Of a DNA stretch of 64,000 bases, positions 46,429 through 59,898 are shown one piece after another. Both the position numbers and the translations under genes were made by a program. The notes beneath the pieces were generated by a model that ran no database searches, was not told where the DNA came from, and saw nothing but the letters and a program-made list of their open reading frames with translations. Within the stretch, counting starts at the first letter, position 1, and each line of letters opens with the position of its first letter. Source of the stretch: Chrysomallon squamiferum (taxonomy: Eukaryota; Mollusca; Gastropoda; Neomphalida; Peltospiridae); contig CM022665.1 of assembly GCA_012295275.1 (NCBI GenBank), positions 21,683,502 through 21,747,501 on the forward strand, given 5' to 3'.

Positions 46429-49346
46429 ATATTGAAGCAGCTTAAAGAATGAACAAAAATTAAAAAAAAAAAGAAAAGAACTAACGTTACAGAACGAAGC
46501 GTGGTACTATTTAAACGCAGCATTCTTTCAACTTTTATTCATAATAAAATATAAAATCGTATGTGTACTGCATGGATTAGCAGGATAAGAATTTCCATAC
46601 TGAATTCATTTGATTACTGAGAAAGAAAACAGAGAATACTGACTGACAGAAAAAAAAAAAAAAAAAAAAAAGCTTATGCGAAATATGTACACTGATATAT
46701 TTAGAGTCGCCTCCCTTATGCGAGAAGTGTTCACTTCTATATTTAGAGTTACTTTCCCTATGTGAGAGGTGTTCACTGGTATTTAGAGTCGCCTCCCCTA
46801 TGTGAGATGTGTTCACTGGTATTTAGAGTTGCCTCCCTATGTGAGATGTGTTCACTGGTATTTAGAATCGCCTCCCCTATGTGAGATGTGTTCACTGGTA
46901 TTTAGAGTCGCCTCCCCTATGTGAGATGTGTTCACTGGTATACTTAGAGTTGCCTCCCTTATGTGAGATGTGTTCACTGGTATTTAGAGTCGCCTCCCCT
47001 ATGTGAGATGTGTTCACTGGTATACTTAGAGTTGCCTCCCTTATGTGAGATGTGTTCACTGGTATTTAGAGTCGCCTCCCCTATGTGAGATGTGTTCACT
47101 GGTATATTTGGAGTGGCCTCCCTTATGTGAGATGTGTTCACTGGTATTAAGAAAATAAGATAGAAAACTCGAATACAAAAGCTCAACTAAATAATCAGTG
47201 AGAGCAGAGTGTTTAAACTCATTAAAGTATTTCATAAATAAATTATGAAGAAATAGTAACACGTAGAAAAAAGACGGAAGGATGGAATGAAAGATAGGAA
47301 ATAAAAGATGGAAAAGATAGAAAGAAAAGAAAGAAAGAAAGATAGAAAAGAAAGAAGGAAGGATAGTAACAAAAGAAAGAAGGAAAGAAAGAAAGAAAGA
47401 AAGAAAATATTGAAGCAGCTTAAAGAATGAACAAAAATTAATAAAAAAAAAGAAAAGAACTAACGTTACAGAACGAAGCGTGGTACTATTTAAACGCAGC
47501 ATTCTTTCAACTTTTATTCATAATAAAATATAAAATCGTATGTGTACTGCATGGATTAGCAGGATAAGAATTTCCATACTGAATTCATTTGATTACTGAG
47601 AAAGAAAACAGAGAATACTGACTGACTGAAAAAAAAAAAAAAAAATAAAAGCTTATGCGAAATATGTTCACTGATATATTTAGAGTCGCCTCCATTATGC
47701 GAGAAGTGTTCACTTCTATATTTAGAGTTACTTTCCCTATGTGAGAGGTGTTCACTGGTATTTAGAGTCGCCTCCCCTATGTGAGATGTGTTCACTGGTA
47801 TTTAGAGTCGCCTCCCCTATGTGAGATGTGTTCACTGGTATACATAGAGTTGCCTCCCTTATGTGAGATGTGTTCACTGGTATTTAGAGTCGCCTCCCCT
47901 ATGTGAGATGTGTTCACTGGTATACTTAGAGTTGCCTCCCTTATGTGAGATGTGTTCACTGGTATTTAGAGTCGCCTCCCCTATGTGAGATGTGTTCACT
48001 GGTATACTTAGAGTTGCCTCCCTTATGTGAGATGTGTTCACTGGTATTTAGAGTCGCCTCCCCTATGTGAGATGTGTTCACTGGTATATTTGGAGTGGCC
48101 TCCCTTATGTGAGATGTGTTCACTGGTATTAAGAAAATAAGATAGAAAACTCGAATACAAAAGCTCAACTAAATAATCAGTGAGAGCAGAGTGTTTAAAC
48201 TCATTAAAGTATTTCATAAATAAATTATGAAGAAATAGTAACACGTAGAAAAAAGACGGAAGGATGGAATGAAAGATAGGAAATAAAAGATGGAAAAGAT
48301 AGAAAGAAAAGAAAGAAAGAAAGATAGAAAAGAAAGAAGGAAGGATAGTAACAAAAGAAAGAAGGAAAGAAAGAAAGAAAGAAAGAAAATATTGAAGCAG
48401 CTTAAAGAATGAACAAAAATTAATAAAAAAAAGAAAAGAACTAACGTTACAGAACGAAGCGTGGTACTATTTAAACGCAGCATTCTTTCAACTTTTATTC
48501 ATAATAAAATATAAAATCGTATGTGTACTGCATGGATTAGCAGGATAAGAATTTCCATACTGAATTCATTTGATTACTGAGAAAGAAAACAGAGAATACT
48601 GACTGACTGAAAAAAAAAAAAAAAAAAAAAAAGCTTATGCGAAATATGTACACTGATATATTTAGAGTCGCCTCCCATTATGCGAGAAGTGTTCACTTCT
48701 ATATTTAGAGTTACTTTCCCTATGTGAGAGGTGTTCACTGGTATTTAGAGTCGCCTCCCCTATGTGAGATGTGTTCACTGGTATACATAGAGTTGCCTCC
48801 CTTATGTGAGATGTGTTCACTGGTATTTAGAGTCGCCTCCCCTATGTGAGATGTGTTCACTGGTATTTAGAGTCGCCTCCCCTATGTGAGATGTGTTCAC
48901 TGGTATATTTAGAGTTGCCTCCCTTATGTGAGATGTGTTCACTGGTATTTAGAGTCGCCTCCCCTATGTGATGTGATGTGTTCTGGGTATACTTAGAGTT
49001 GCCTCCCTTATGTGAGAGATGGTGTTCACTGGTATTTAGAGTCGCCTCCCTATGTGAGATGTGTTCACTGGTATATTTGGAGTGGCCTCCCTTATGTGAG
49101 ATGTGTTCACTGGTATTAAGAAAATAAGATAGAAAACTCGAATACAAAAGCTCAACTAAATAATCAGTGAGAGCAGAGTGTTTAAACTCATTAAAGTATT
49201 TCATAAATAAATTATGAAGAAATAGTAACACGTAGAAAAAAGACGGAAGGATGGAATGAAAGATAGGAAATAAAAGATGGAAAAAAGAAGAAAGAAAAAA
49301 GAAAGAAAAAGAAAAAGAAAAAGAAAGAAGGAAGGATAGATAAAAA

Positions 49347-49378
<32 letters not shown>

Positions 49379-50310
49379 AAATATTGAAGCAGCTTAAAGA
49401 ATGAACAAAAAAATTAAAAAAAAAAGAAAAGAACTAACGTTACAGAACGAAGCGTGGTACTATTTAAACGCAGCATTCTTTCAACTTTTATTCATAATAA
49501 AATATAAAATCGTATGTGTGTACTGCATGGATTAGCAGGATAAGAATTTCCATACTGAATTCATTTGATTACTGAGAAAGAAAACAGAGAATACTGACTG
49601 ACTGAAGAAAAAAAAAAAAATAATAAAAGCTTATGCGAAATATGTTCACTGATATATTTAGAGTCGCCTCCATTATGCGAGAAGTGTTCAATTCTATATT
49701 TAGAGTTACTTTCCCTATGTGAGAGGTGTTCACTGGTATTTAGAGTCGCCTCCCCTATGTGAGATGTGTTCACTGGTATACATAGAGTTGCCTCCCTTAT
49801 GTGAGATGTGTTCACTGGTATGAGATGTGTTCATAGAGTAGAGCCTGCCCCTTATGTGAGATGTGTTCACTGGTATTTAGAATCGCCTCCCCTATGTGAG
49901 ATGTGTTCACTGGTATTTAGAGTCGCCTCCCCTATGTGAGATGTGTTCACTGGTATACTTAGAGTTGCCTCCCTTATGTGAGATGTGTTCACTGGTATTT
50001 AGAGTCGCCTCCCCTATGTGAGATGTGTTCACTGGTATATTTGGAGTGGCCTCCCTTATGTGAGATGTGTTCACTGGTATTAAGAAAATAAGATAGAAAA
50101 CTCGAATACAAAAGCTCAACTAAATAATCAGTGAGAGCAGAGTGTTTAAACTCATTAAAGTATTTCATAAATAAATTATGAAGAAATAGTAACACGTAGA
50201 AAAAAGACGGAAGGATGGAATGAAAGATAGGAAATAAAAGATGGAAAAGATAGAAAGAAAAGAAAAGAAAGAAAGAAAGAAGAAAGAGAAAGAAGGAAGG
50301 ATAGTAACAA

Positions 50311-50342
<32 letters not shown>

Positions 50343-51345
50343 AAATATTGAAGCAGCTTAAAGAATGAACAAAAATTAATAAAAAAAAGAAAAGAACTAA
50401 CGTTACAGAACGAAGCGTGGTACTATTTAAACGCAGCATTCTTTCAACTTTTATTCATAATAAAATATAAAATCGTATGTGTACTGCATGGATTAGCAGG
50501 ATAAGAATTTCCATACTGAATTCATTTGATTACTGAGAAAGAAAACAGAGAATACTGACTGACTGAAGAAAAAAATGAATAAAAAAAAAAAAAAAAAAAA
50601 AGCTTATGCGAAATATGTACACTGATATATTTAGAGTCGCCTCCCTTATGCGAGAAGTGTTCACTTCTATATTTAGAGTTACTTTCCCTATGTGAGAGGT
50701 GTTCACTGGTATTTAGAGTCGCCTCCCCTATGTGAGATGTGTTCACTGGTATACATAGAGTTGCCTCCCTTATGTGAGATGTGTTCACTGGTATTTAGAG
50801 TCGCCTCCCCTATGTGAGATGTGTTCACTGGTATTTAGAGTTGCCTCCCTTATGTGAGATGTGTTCACTGTATATTTAGAGTTGCCTCCCCTATGTGAGA
50901 TGTGTTCACTGGTATATTTAGAGTAGCCTCCCTATGTGAGATGTGTTCACTGGTATTTAGAGTCGCCTCCCCTATGTGAGATGTGTTCACTGGTATACTT
51001 AGAGTTGCCTCCCTTATGTGAGATGTGTTCACTGGTATTTAGAGTCGCCTCCCCTATGTGAGATGTGTTCACTGGTATATTTGGAGTGGCCTCCCTTATG
51101 TGAGATGTGTTCACTGGTATTAAGAAAATAAGATAGAAAACTCGAATACAAAAGCTCAACTAAATAATCAGTGAGAGCAGAGTGTTTAAACTCATTAAAG
51201 TATTTCATAAATAAATTATGAAGAAATAGTAACACGTAGAAAAAAGACGGAAGGATGGAATGAAAGATAGGAAATAAAAGATGGAAAAGATAGAAAGAAA
51301 AGAAAGAAAGAAAGATAGAAAAGAAAGAAGGAAGGATAGTAAGAA

Positions 51346-51381
<36 letters not shown>

Positions 51382-52403
51382 AAATATTGAAGCAGCTTAA
51401 AGAATGAACAAAAATTAATAAAAAAAAGAAAAGAACTAACGTTACAGAACGAAGCGTGGTACTATTTAAACGCAGCATTCTTTCAACTTTTATTCATAAT
51501 AAAATATAAAATCGTATGTGTACTGCATGGATTAGCAGGATAAGAATTTCCATACTGAATTCATTTGATTACTGAGAAAGAAAACAGAGAATACTGACTG
51601 ACTGAAGAAAAAAAAAAAAAAAAAAAAAGCTTATGCGAAATATGTACACTGATATATTTAGAGTCGCCTCCCTTATGCGAGAAGTGTTCACTTCTATATT
51701 TAGAGTTACTTTCCCTATGTGAGAGGTGTTCACTGGTATTTAGAGTCGCCTCCCCTATGTGAGATGTGTTCACTGGTATACATAGAGTTGCCTCCCTTAT
51801 GTGAGATGTGTTCACTGGTATTTAGAGTCGCCTCCCCTATGTGAGATGTGTTCACTGGTATACTTAGAGTTGCCTCCCTTATGTGAGATGTGTTCACTGG
51901 TATTTAGAGTCGCCTCCCCTATGTGAGATGTGTTCACTGGTATATTTAGAGTTGCCTCCCTTATGTGAGATGTGTTCACTGGTATTTAGAGTCGCCTCCC
52001 CTATGTGAGATGTGTTCACTGGTATATTTAGAGTTGCCTCCCTATTGAGAGAGTTGCCCTGCCTCCCTATGTGATATGTGAGATGTGTTCACTGGTATTT
52101 AGAGTCGCCTCCCCTATGTGAGATGTGTTCACTGGTATATTTGGAGTGGCCTCCCTTATGTGAGATGTGTTCACTGGTATTAAGAAAATAAGATAGAAAA
52201 CTCGAATACAAAAGCTCAACTAAATAATCAGTGAGAGCAGAGTGTTTAAACTCATTAAAGTATTTCATAAATAAATTATGAAGAAATAGTAACACGTAGA
52301 AAAAAGACGGAAGGATGGAATGAAAGATAGGAAATAAAAGATGGAAAAGATAGAAAGAAAAGAAAGAAAGAAAGATAGAAAAGAAAGAAGGAAGGATAGA
52401 AAA

Positions 52404-52439
<36 letters not shown>

Positions 52440-55400
52440 AAATATTGAAGCAGCTTAAAGAATGAACAAAAATTAATAAAAAAAAGAAAAGAACTAACGT
52501 TACAGAACGAAGCGTGGTACTATTTAAACGCAGCATTCTTTCAACTTTTATTCATAATAAAATATAAAATCGTATGTGTACTGCATGGATTAGCAGGATA
52601 AGAATTTCCATACTGAATTCATTTGATTACTGAGAAAGAAAACAGAGAATGACTGACTGAAGAAAAAAAAAAAAAAAAAAAAAAAAAGCTTATGCGAAAT
52701 ATGTACACTGATATATTTAGAGTCGCCTCCATTATGCGAGAAGTGTTCACTTCTATATTTAGAGTTACTTTCCCTATGTGAGAGGTGTTCACTGGTATTT
52801 AGAGTCGCCTCCCCTATGTGAGATGTGTTCACTGGTATACTTAGAGTTGCCTCCCTTATGTGAGATGTGTTCACTGGTATTTAGAGTCGCCTCCCCTATG
52901 TGAGATGTGTTCACTGGTATATAGAGTTGCCTCCCTTATGTGAGATGTGTTCACTGGTATTTAGAGTCGCCTCCCCTATGTGAGATGTGTTCACTGGTAT
53001 TTAGAGTCGCCTCCCCTATGTGAGATGTGTTCACTGGTTTGCCTCCCTATGTGAGATGTGTTCACTGGTATTTAGAGTTCCCCTATATGTGAGATGTGTT
53101 CCCTATATGTGAGATGTGTTCACTGGTATTTAGAGTCGCCTCCCCTATGTGAGATGTGTTCACTGGTATACTTAGAGTTGCCTCCCTTATGTGAGATGTG
53201 TTCACTGGTATTTAGAGTCGCCTCCCCTATGTGAGATGTGTTCACTGGTATATTTGGAGTGGCCTCCCTTATGTGAGATGTGTTCACTGGTATTAAGAAA
53301 ATAAGATAGAAAACTCGAATACAAAAGCTCAACTAAATAATCAGTGAGAGCAGAGTGTTTAAACTCATTAAAGTATTTCATAAATAAATTATGAAGAAAT
53401 AGTAACACGTAGAAAAAAGACGGAAGGATGGAATGAAAGATAGGAAATAAAAGATGGAAAAGATAGAAAGAAAAAAAAGAAAGAAAGATAGAAAAGAAAG
53501 AAGGAAGGATAGTAACAAAAGAAAGAAGGAAAGAAAGAAAGAAAGAAAGAAAATATTGAAGCAGCTTAAAGAATGAACAAAAATTAATAAAAAAAAGAAA
53601 AGAACTAACGTTACAGAACGAAGCGTGGTACTATTTAAACGCAGCATTCTTTCAACTTTTATTCATAATAAAATATAAAATCGTATGTGTACTGCATGGA
53701 TTAGCAGGATAAGAATTTCCATACTGAATTCATTTGATTACTGAGAAAGAAAACAGAGAATACTGACTGACTGAAGAAAAAAAAAAAAATAATAAAAGCT
53801 TATGCGAAATATGTTCACTGATATATTTAGAGTCGCCTCCCTTATGCGAGAAGTGTTCACTTCTATATTTAGAGTTACTTTCCTATTGAGAGTGTTTATT
53901 TTTTTCCCTATGTGAGATGTGTTCACTGGTATTTAGAGTCGCCCCCTATGTGAGAGGTGTTCACTGGTATTTAGAGTCGCCTCCCCTATGTGAGATGTGT
54001 TCACTGGTATACATAGAGTTGCCTCCCTTATGTGAGATGTGTTCACTGGTATTTAGAGTCGCCTCCCCTATGTGAGATGTGTTCACTGGTATACTTAGAG
54101 TTGCCTCCCTTATGTGAGATGTGTTCACTGGTATTTAGAGTCGCCTCCCCTATGTGAGATGTGTTCACTGGTATACTTAGAGTTGCCTCCCTTATGTGAG
54201 ATGTGTTCACTGGTATTTAGAGTCGCCTCCCCTATGTGAGATGTGTTCACTGGTATATTTGGAGTGGCCTCCCTTATGTGAGATGTGTTCACTGGTATTA
54301 AGAAAATAAGATAGAAAACTCGAATACAAAAGCTCAACTAAATAATCAGTGAGAGCAGAGTGTTTAAACTCATTAAAGTATTTCATAAATAAATTATGAA
54401 GAAATAGTAACACGTAGAAAAAAGACGGAAGGATGGAATGAAAGATAGGAAATAAAAGATGGAAAAGATAGAAAGAAAAGAAAGAAAGAAAGATAGAAAA
54501 GAAAGAAGGAAGGATAGTAACAAAAGAAAGAAGGAAAGAAAGAAAGAAAGAAAGAAAGAAAATATTGAAGCAGCTTAAAGAATGAACAAAAATTAATAAA
54601 AAAAAAAGAAAAGAACTAACGTTACAGAACGAAGCGTGGTACTATTTAAACGCAGCATTCTTTCAACTTTTATTCATAATAAAATATAAAATCGTATGTG
54701 TACTGCATGGATTAGCAGGATAAGAATTTCCATACTGAATTCATTTGATTACTGAGAAAGAAAACAGAGAATACTGACTGACTGAAGAAAAAAAAAAAAA
54801 AAAAAAAAGCTTATGCGAAATATGTACACTGATATATTTAGAGTCGCCTCCCTTATGCGAGAAGTGTTCACTTCTATATTTAGAGTTACTTTCCCTATGT
54901 GAGAGGTGTTCACTGGTATTTAGAGTCGCCTCCCCTATGTGAGATGTGTTCACTGGTATACTTAGAGTTGCCTCCCTTATGTGAGATGTGTTCACTGGTA
55001 TTTAGAGTCGCCTCCCCTATGTGAGATGTGTTCACTGGTATACTTAGAGTTGCCTCCCTTATGTGAGATGTGTTCACTGGTATTTAGAGTCGCCTCCCCT
55101 ATGTGAGATGTGTTCACTGGTATACTTAGAGTTGCCTCCCTTATGTGAGATGTGTTCACTGGTATTTAGAGTCGCCTCCCCTATGTGAGATGTGTTCACT
55201 GGTATATTTGGAGTGGCCTCCCTTATGTGAGATGTGTTCACTGGTATTAAGAAAATAAGATAGAAAACTCGAATACAAAAGCTCAACTAAATAATCAGTG
55301 AGAGCAGAGTGTTTAAACTCATTAAAGTATTTCATAAATAAATTATGAAGAAATAGTAACACGTAGAAAAAAGACGGAAGGATGGAATGAAAGATAGGAA

Positions 55401-55724
55401 ATAAAAGATGGAAAAGATAGAAAGAAAAGAAAGAAAGAAAGATAGAAAAGAAAGAAGGAAGGATAGTAAGAAAAGAAAGAAGGAAAGAAAGAAAGAAAGA
55501 AAATATTGAAGCAGCTTAAAGAATGAACAAAAATTAATAAAAAAAAGAAAAGAACTAACGTTACAGAACGAAGCGTGGTACTATTTAAACGCAGCATTCT
55601 TTCAACTTTTATTCATAATAAAATATAAAATCGTATGTGTACTGCATGGATTAGCAGGATAAGAATTTCCATACTGAATTCATTTGATTACTGAGAAAGA
55701 AAACAGAGAATACTGACTGACTGA
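45214..55724. repeat. nested satellite: 11 units of ~1.01 kb containing a ~40-bp minisatellite
   Basis: The core marker GCGTGGTACTATTTAAACGC recurs at about 45434, 46498, 47477, 48457, 49452, 50415, 51451, 52512, 53622, 54633 and 55573, eleven times with a mean spacing near 1,014 bp. Each full unit holds, in order, a (GAAA)n purine block, a conserved ~170-bp core, an A-run ending in AAAGCTTATGCGAAATATGT, a variable array of ~40-bp units (TTTAGAGTCGCCTCCC, TATGTGAGATGTGTTCACTG), and a conserved spacer with ACTCGAATACAAAAGCTCAA. The short array alternates two variants, with TTTAGAGTCGCC or TACTTAGAGTTGCC starts. The minus-strand frames it gives (NTSHIGEATLNTSEH-type) are repeat shadows. The whole lies in the first intron of the GH10 remnant. 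Confidence 0.95.
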
Positions 55725-55778
55725 GAAAGAAAGATAGAAAAGAAAGAAGGAAAGATAGTAAGAAAAGAAAGAAGGTTC

Positions 55779-55779
<1 letters not shown>

Positions 55780-55826
<47 letters not shown>

Positions 55827-55839
55827 GTTAATGTAGAAA

Positions 55840-55918
<79 letters not shown>

Positions 55919-55957
55919 GTTAATGTAGAAATATAAAATCGAAATAATCTAGGAAAT

Positions 55958-56041
<84 letters not shown>
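55780..56041. repeat. three (GA)n tracts separated by one short spacer sequence
   Basis: GA runs at about 55782-55824, 55842-55915 and 55960-56040. The first two are followed by the same short spacer, ATCGTTAATGTAGAAA, so the block of GA run plus spacer was itself duplicated. It abuts the right end of the ~1-kb satellite. Confidence 0.95.
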
Positions 56042-56042
<1 letters not shown>

Positions 56043-56825
56043 TAGGCAGGTAAGAGAAAATATTATTTTGCATATACCTTTTTTTAGTATTTATGTATGT
56101 TGTGTTTATATATTTGTGGTTCGTTATATTTATAAAATGTTCTTCAGTCTTCATTTATCTGCAGCCATGGCGATAAAAATAAATAGGTTAAATAAAATTA
56201 TTTTTATTTCCTCGTTATTATTTTGGGCGTCCTAAAGTAATTAATAACTAAGTATGAAAACAAAATAATATTGATACAAAACCCTAGAAAGCCGCCACTT
56301 TGCCACGTCACCACTAGAGTCTTGACGTCATAGTGTACGTGACAGACTGATGACAGCCGTATTTTGATTGAAAACACTAAAAAAAGAGACTACAAAACAA
56401 ATTATTCCTCCTTAAATGGCGGCTTCCAAATTTCTTTTTAACTGTTTTTTTTTTTTTTTTTTTTGTTGTTGTTATATGTTGTTATTAATTAATAATACTG
56501 AACGTAAAAAAATAAATTAATTAAAACAGAGAGAAAAAAGTAAGAAATAATAACAGTAGGAAAGAAAGAAAGAAAGAAAATAAATTAATTACTACTAATA
56601 ATAAATAGATAAGTAATTAAATAAAACAATTAAAAAATGTATAGAAAATATTTAAAGCAGCATGTGTTACTGTTGTTTACTTCTATCACTATATATATAT
56701 ATATATATGTGTGTGTATGTGTGTGTGTATGTATGTGTGTATGTATGTATGTATGTATATATATCATTCTGCAATATACCCCATCAAAATACAGTGCAGT
56801 ATCATTCAACTATTGTCGTTTTCAG
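56042..56825. other. intron DNA after the satellite
   Basis: Mixed-sequence DNA at 56150-56430 includes GCCGCCACTTTGCCACGTCA. Then come a T-run, GAAA and ATT repeats, and TG/TGTA microsatellites at 56690-56765. I looked for the missing CBM exon of the GH10 gene here and did not find one. Confidence 0.5.
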
Positions 56826-56999
56826 ACGGAAGACGATTCATGTATCATCTATGTTATAACAGACGAGTAAGTGTTAAAAACGGGTGGGTTCTTCTGAAAG
56901 GCGATTTCACTGTGCCCGAAGGCAGTAAGTATTATTATTATTTTTGTTATTCAAATGTGTAGCTTCAATTTTTAGTCGGAATCAGATATAAGCAAAACA

Positions 57000-57445
57000 G
57001 GCTTAAAGTTTTGTAATGCACAGAAACGTAGTTTCACATTGCAAATTCACTAGTTTCGTATGTTATACGTAAAGTAACTAGTTTCATTCCTTACATAATA
57101 GGTTCATTTGTTACGCAATGAAAAGTAGTTTCATTCCTTACACAATGCAAATTAACTAGTTTCATTTGTTACAGTGTAAAGTAATTAGTGCCATTCCTTA
57201 TACAGTGTGAAAAAAACTAGGTTCATTTGATACACAATGTAAAGTAACTAGATTTATTTTTTATACAATGCAAAGTAACTAGTTTCATTTGTCTTACAAT
57301 CTAAAGTTACTAGTTTCATATCTTGCATAATGTAAAGTAAATGGGTTCATTTGTTACATAGTGTAAAGTAACTAGTTTCATTTGTTACACAATGTACAGT
57401 AACTAGTTTCATTTGTTAGATAATGTACAGTGGACTATGTTTATT
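57000..57445. repeat. ~31-bp minisatellite in the GH10 remnant
   Basis: About 13 imperfect units built on AAAGTAACTAGTTTCATTTG followed by TTACACAATGT. It occupies the place where exons for the first half of the GH10 catalytic domain would be expected. Confidence 0.9.
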
Positions 57446-58199
57446 TGTTAGTCAGTGTATATGGAGATAGATAACTTGATTTATAAATTACTGATATATT
57501 ACATATTGCTATGTCAACTATGACTTTATTTGACGTCACTATTTCAGTATTAAAACGGGCAGAGGTATTTATTAATGGTCGTTCTCGGGAGGTAGAAATG
57601 ATACATACTTGGCACTTAACCTTCATTGATATTAACAATGTATAAAGGCAGCGTTAAACAAAGGTGTTCGAATTTCTGAAAAGGGGATGCTATTGTTAAT
57701 TTGTATTTATTTATTTAATTATCTGTTTCTTTCCTTTCTTTGTTTTTATCATTATTATTATTATTATTATTATTACTGTTATAAATGTTATTATTGACAC
57801 AAATGTCGTTATTATTGTTGCTCTTGTTGTCATTATTATTATCATTATGAATATCATCATAATCATCATCATTTATATTATTGTTGCAATTATTATCTTT
57901 GTTTACGTTTTTGTTTTTGCTGTTGTGGTTGTAGTTGTTGTTACTGCTACACTACTGTATATTAACAATCTTTAATCATCGCCATGTTTCAGGTTAGAAC
58001 ACTGGGACGTGAATAATGAGAATCTACATGGCTTTTTTTTACTAAGACCACGACAACGACTCCAACTACAACCTGGAGATCTTTAAGAAAGTTCACGACG
58101 TGGGGCCCAGCATCAAACTTTTTCTCAACGACTATGCACGGAATTGGGGTTCAGGGACAATTCAATGGCGATACGATCCCAGACCCTGTCCTTATTAAG

Positions 58200-58625
58200 G
58201 TGTGTCAAAATAATACTCATACAAAATCTTCAAAAGAAATCCTCAGATTGATAATTCAAATCAAAATCCCCAAAATGATAACTCTCTCAAAATCTTCAAA
58301 AGAAATCCTCAAAATGATAATTCAAATCAAAATCCCCAAAATAATAACTCTCCCAACAACTTCAAAATGAAGTTAAACCAAACAAAATCTTCAAAATAAT
58401 AACAAAAAAAAAGAAGTCTTGAGAACAAAATCCTCAAAATTATAATTCAAAAGAAATCTTAAGAACGATAACTTAAAAGAAGTCTTCAGAACAATAACTC
58501 AAAACAAAATCCTCAAAATTATAACTCAAAAGAAATCCTAAGAATGATAACTGAAAAGAAATCCTCAGAATGATAATTCAAACTAAGTCCTCAAAATGAT
58601 AACTCAAACAAAATCTTGCGACAAA
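58200..58625. repeat. ~33-bp minisatellite beginning at the exon donor
   Basis: Imperfect units of the type AAAATCCTCAAAATGATAAC followed by TCAAACA or AAAAGAAATC. The array starts within about 20 bases of the donor of the GH10 exon at 58199. A frame of 78 residues across this junction is an artefact. Confidence 0.85.
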
Positions 58626-59190
58626 GTGGATGTAATATTATTCTGAAATTATCATAACGTCCTGGAATGAACTGTCGGGTCTCGGAGAAGTCAAATATAT
58701 AAAATACTATCTTGTTGCTAATTTCTATAACACTTTCTAGTCTTTGTTACTGTACTGGTCGAAACAGTTTTCCTTTCACATATTTACAACGAAAACAACA
58801 AAAACGCAAAGATATACGACATCTTGTGACCGGCATTATTAATATCAGTGGCTTCTGTTCATATCTCTTAACTTATATTACAATCAAACATTAAAATAGT
58901 CACTGATTTCTTTTTCTTTCATTTAATCATTCCAACTTTTTGTTAATATAAAACGAATTGGGAAGCACATTTGTAATCGTTAATTTATCCGCGTGAATGT
59001 TCATTATTATTTTTTTATTATTCATTTTATTTTTCATTTCTTTTTCTATTTTTATTTTATTTCATTTTATTACTTTTTTTATTTATTTTAATTTTATTAT
59101 TTTATTTATTTTATTTCATTTCATTTTATATTGTTTCATTTTACGACATTATTTATTTATTTATTTATTCATTTATTTATCGTTTTCTAG
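58626..59190. other. intron between GH10 exons
   Basis: AT-rich intron sequence with TTTATTTTA-type repeats at 59005-59185, ending in a TTTTCTAG acceptor at 59190. No other feature is seen. Confidence 0.6.
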
Positions 59191-59599
59191 AATCGGTTGG
59201 ACACTCTTGCGAAAGCTAACATTCCTGTTTTGATCTTTGAGTTCATTACTGAACTTAAAGACGAGAACATACGTGCCGACTTGTTTGATAAGATATTACG
59301 TCTGTTGTACGGTCATCCTGCAGTAGAGGGAATTATTCTGTGGGGTTTCTGGAGTGAAAGAAATTTTCAGAAAGATTTAGCGTCTCTTGTCAGTGGTAGA
59401 GAATTCAGAGTTAGTAAAAAATATTAATTAATATCATGTTTATTGAAACAAATATATCATTCGATGGTTCATTTAAAAATAATAATAATAATAATAATAA
59501 GAAGAAGAAGAAGAAGAAGAAGAAGATATTTTTAAATGATTAAATGAAAGAGAAATAACATTTTTAGAAGATTTTTTCTAAAGTAACTAATATTTCTAT

Positions 59600-59898
59600 T
59601 ATTATATTTTAGACAAACGCTTCTGTAATAATTAATTTTATGTTTTTATTTTAGTAATATAAAACATTGATTAATGTCTTCCTAAATGAAATTAAAATAT
59701 ATATAAATATATAAAGGAAGAAAAAAGATTTAATTAAAAAAAAAAACGAAACAAAAGACTAATATTATTTTTAGGTGAAATTTTCTGTAGTAACAATCTA
59801 TTTTTATATTTTAGTAAATAAACACCGCCATAATAACTAATTTTATGTCTATATTTTAGATAAACTCTATAATAATTAATTTTACGTTTATAATTTAG
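59600..59898. repeat. repeat that duplicates a 3' splice site
   Basis: A ~40-50-bp unit with AATAACTAATTTTATGT, then TATATTTTAG, then (A/G)ATAAAC(G/T)CT is repeated upstream of the last GH10 exon. That exon itself begins TAG|ATAAACGCTGCT at 59899. Look-alike acceptors with exon-like starts lie near 59612, 59815 and 59859. Confidence 0.75.

Noticed and set aside
45650-55250. CRISPR-like alternation of short repeats
   Set aside because: The 40-bp units are contiguous tandem copies without unique spacers, in an intron of a eukaryotic gene.
45513-55362. Many minus-strand frames of 60-150 residues with NTSHIGEATLNTSEH-like repeats
   Set aside because: They recur with the satellite units, break at array differences, and have no splice or start support. 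They resemble zinc-finger spacing only superficially and lack paired cysteines.
58134-58370. Separate small gene starting MHGIGVQG
   Set aside because: Its first 22 residues are GH10 sequence up to a splice donor; the rest is minisatellite in the intron.
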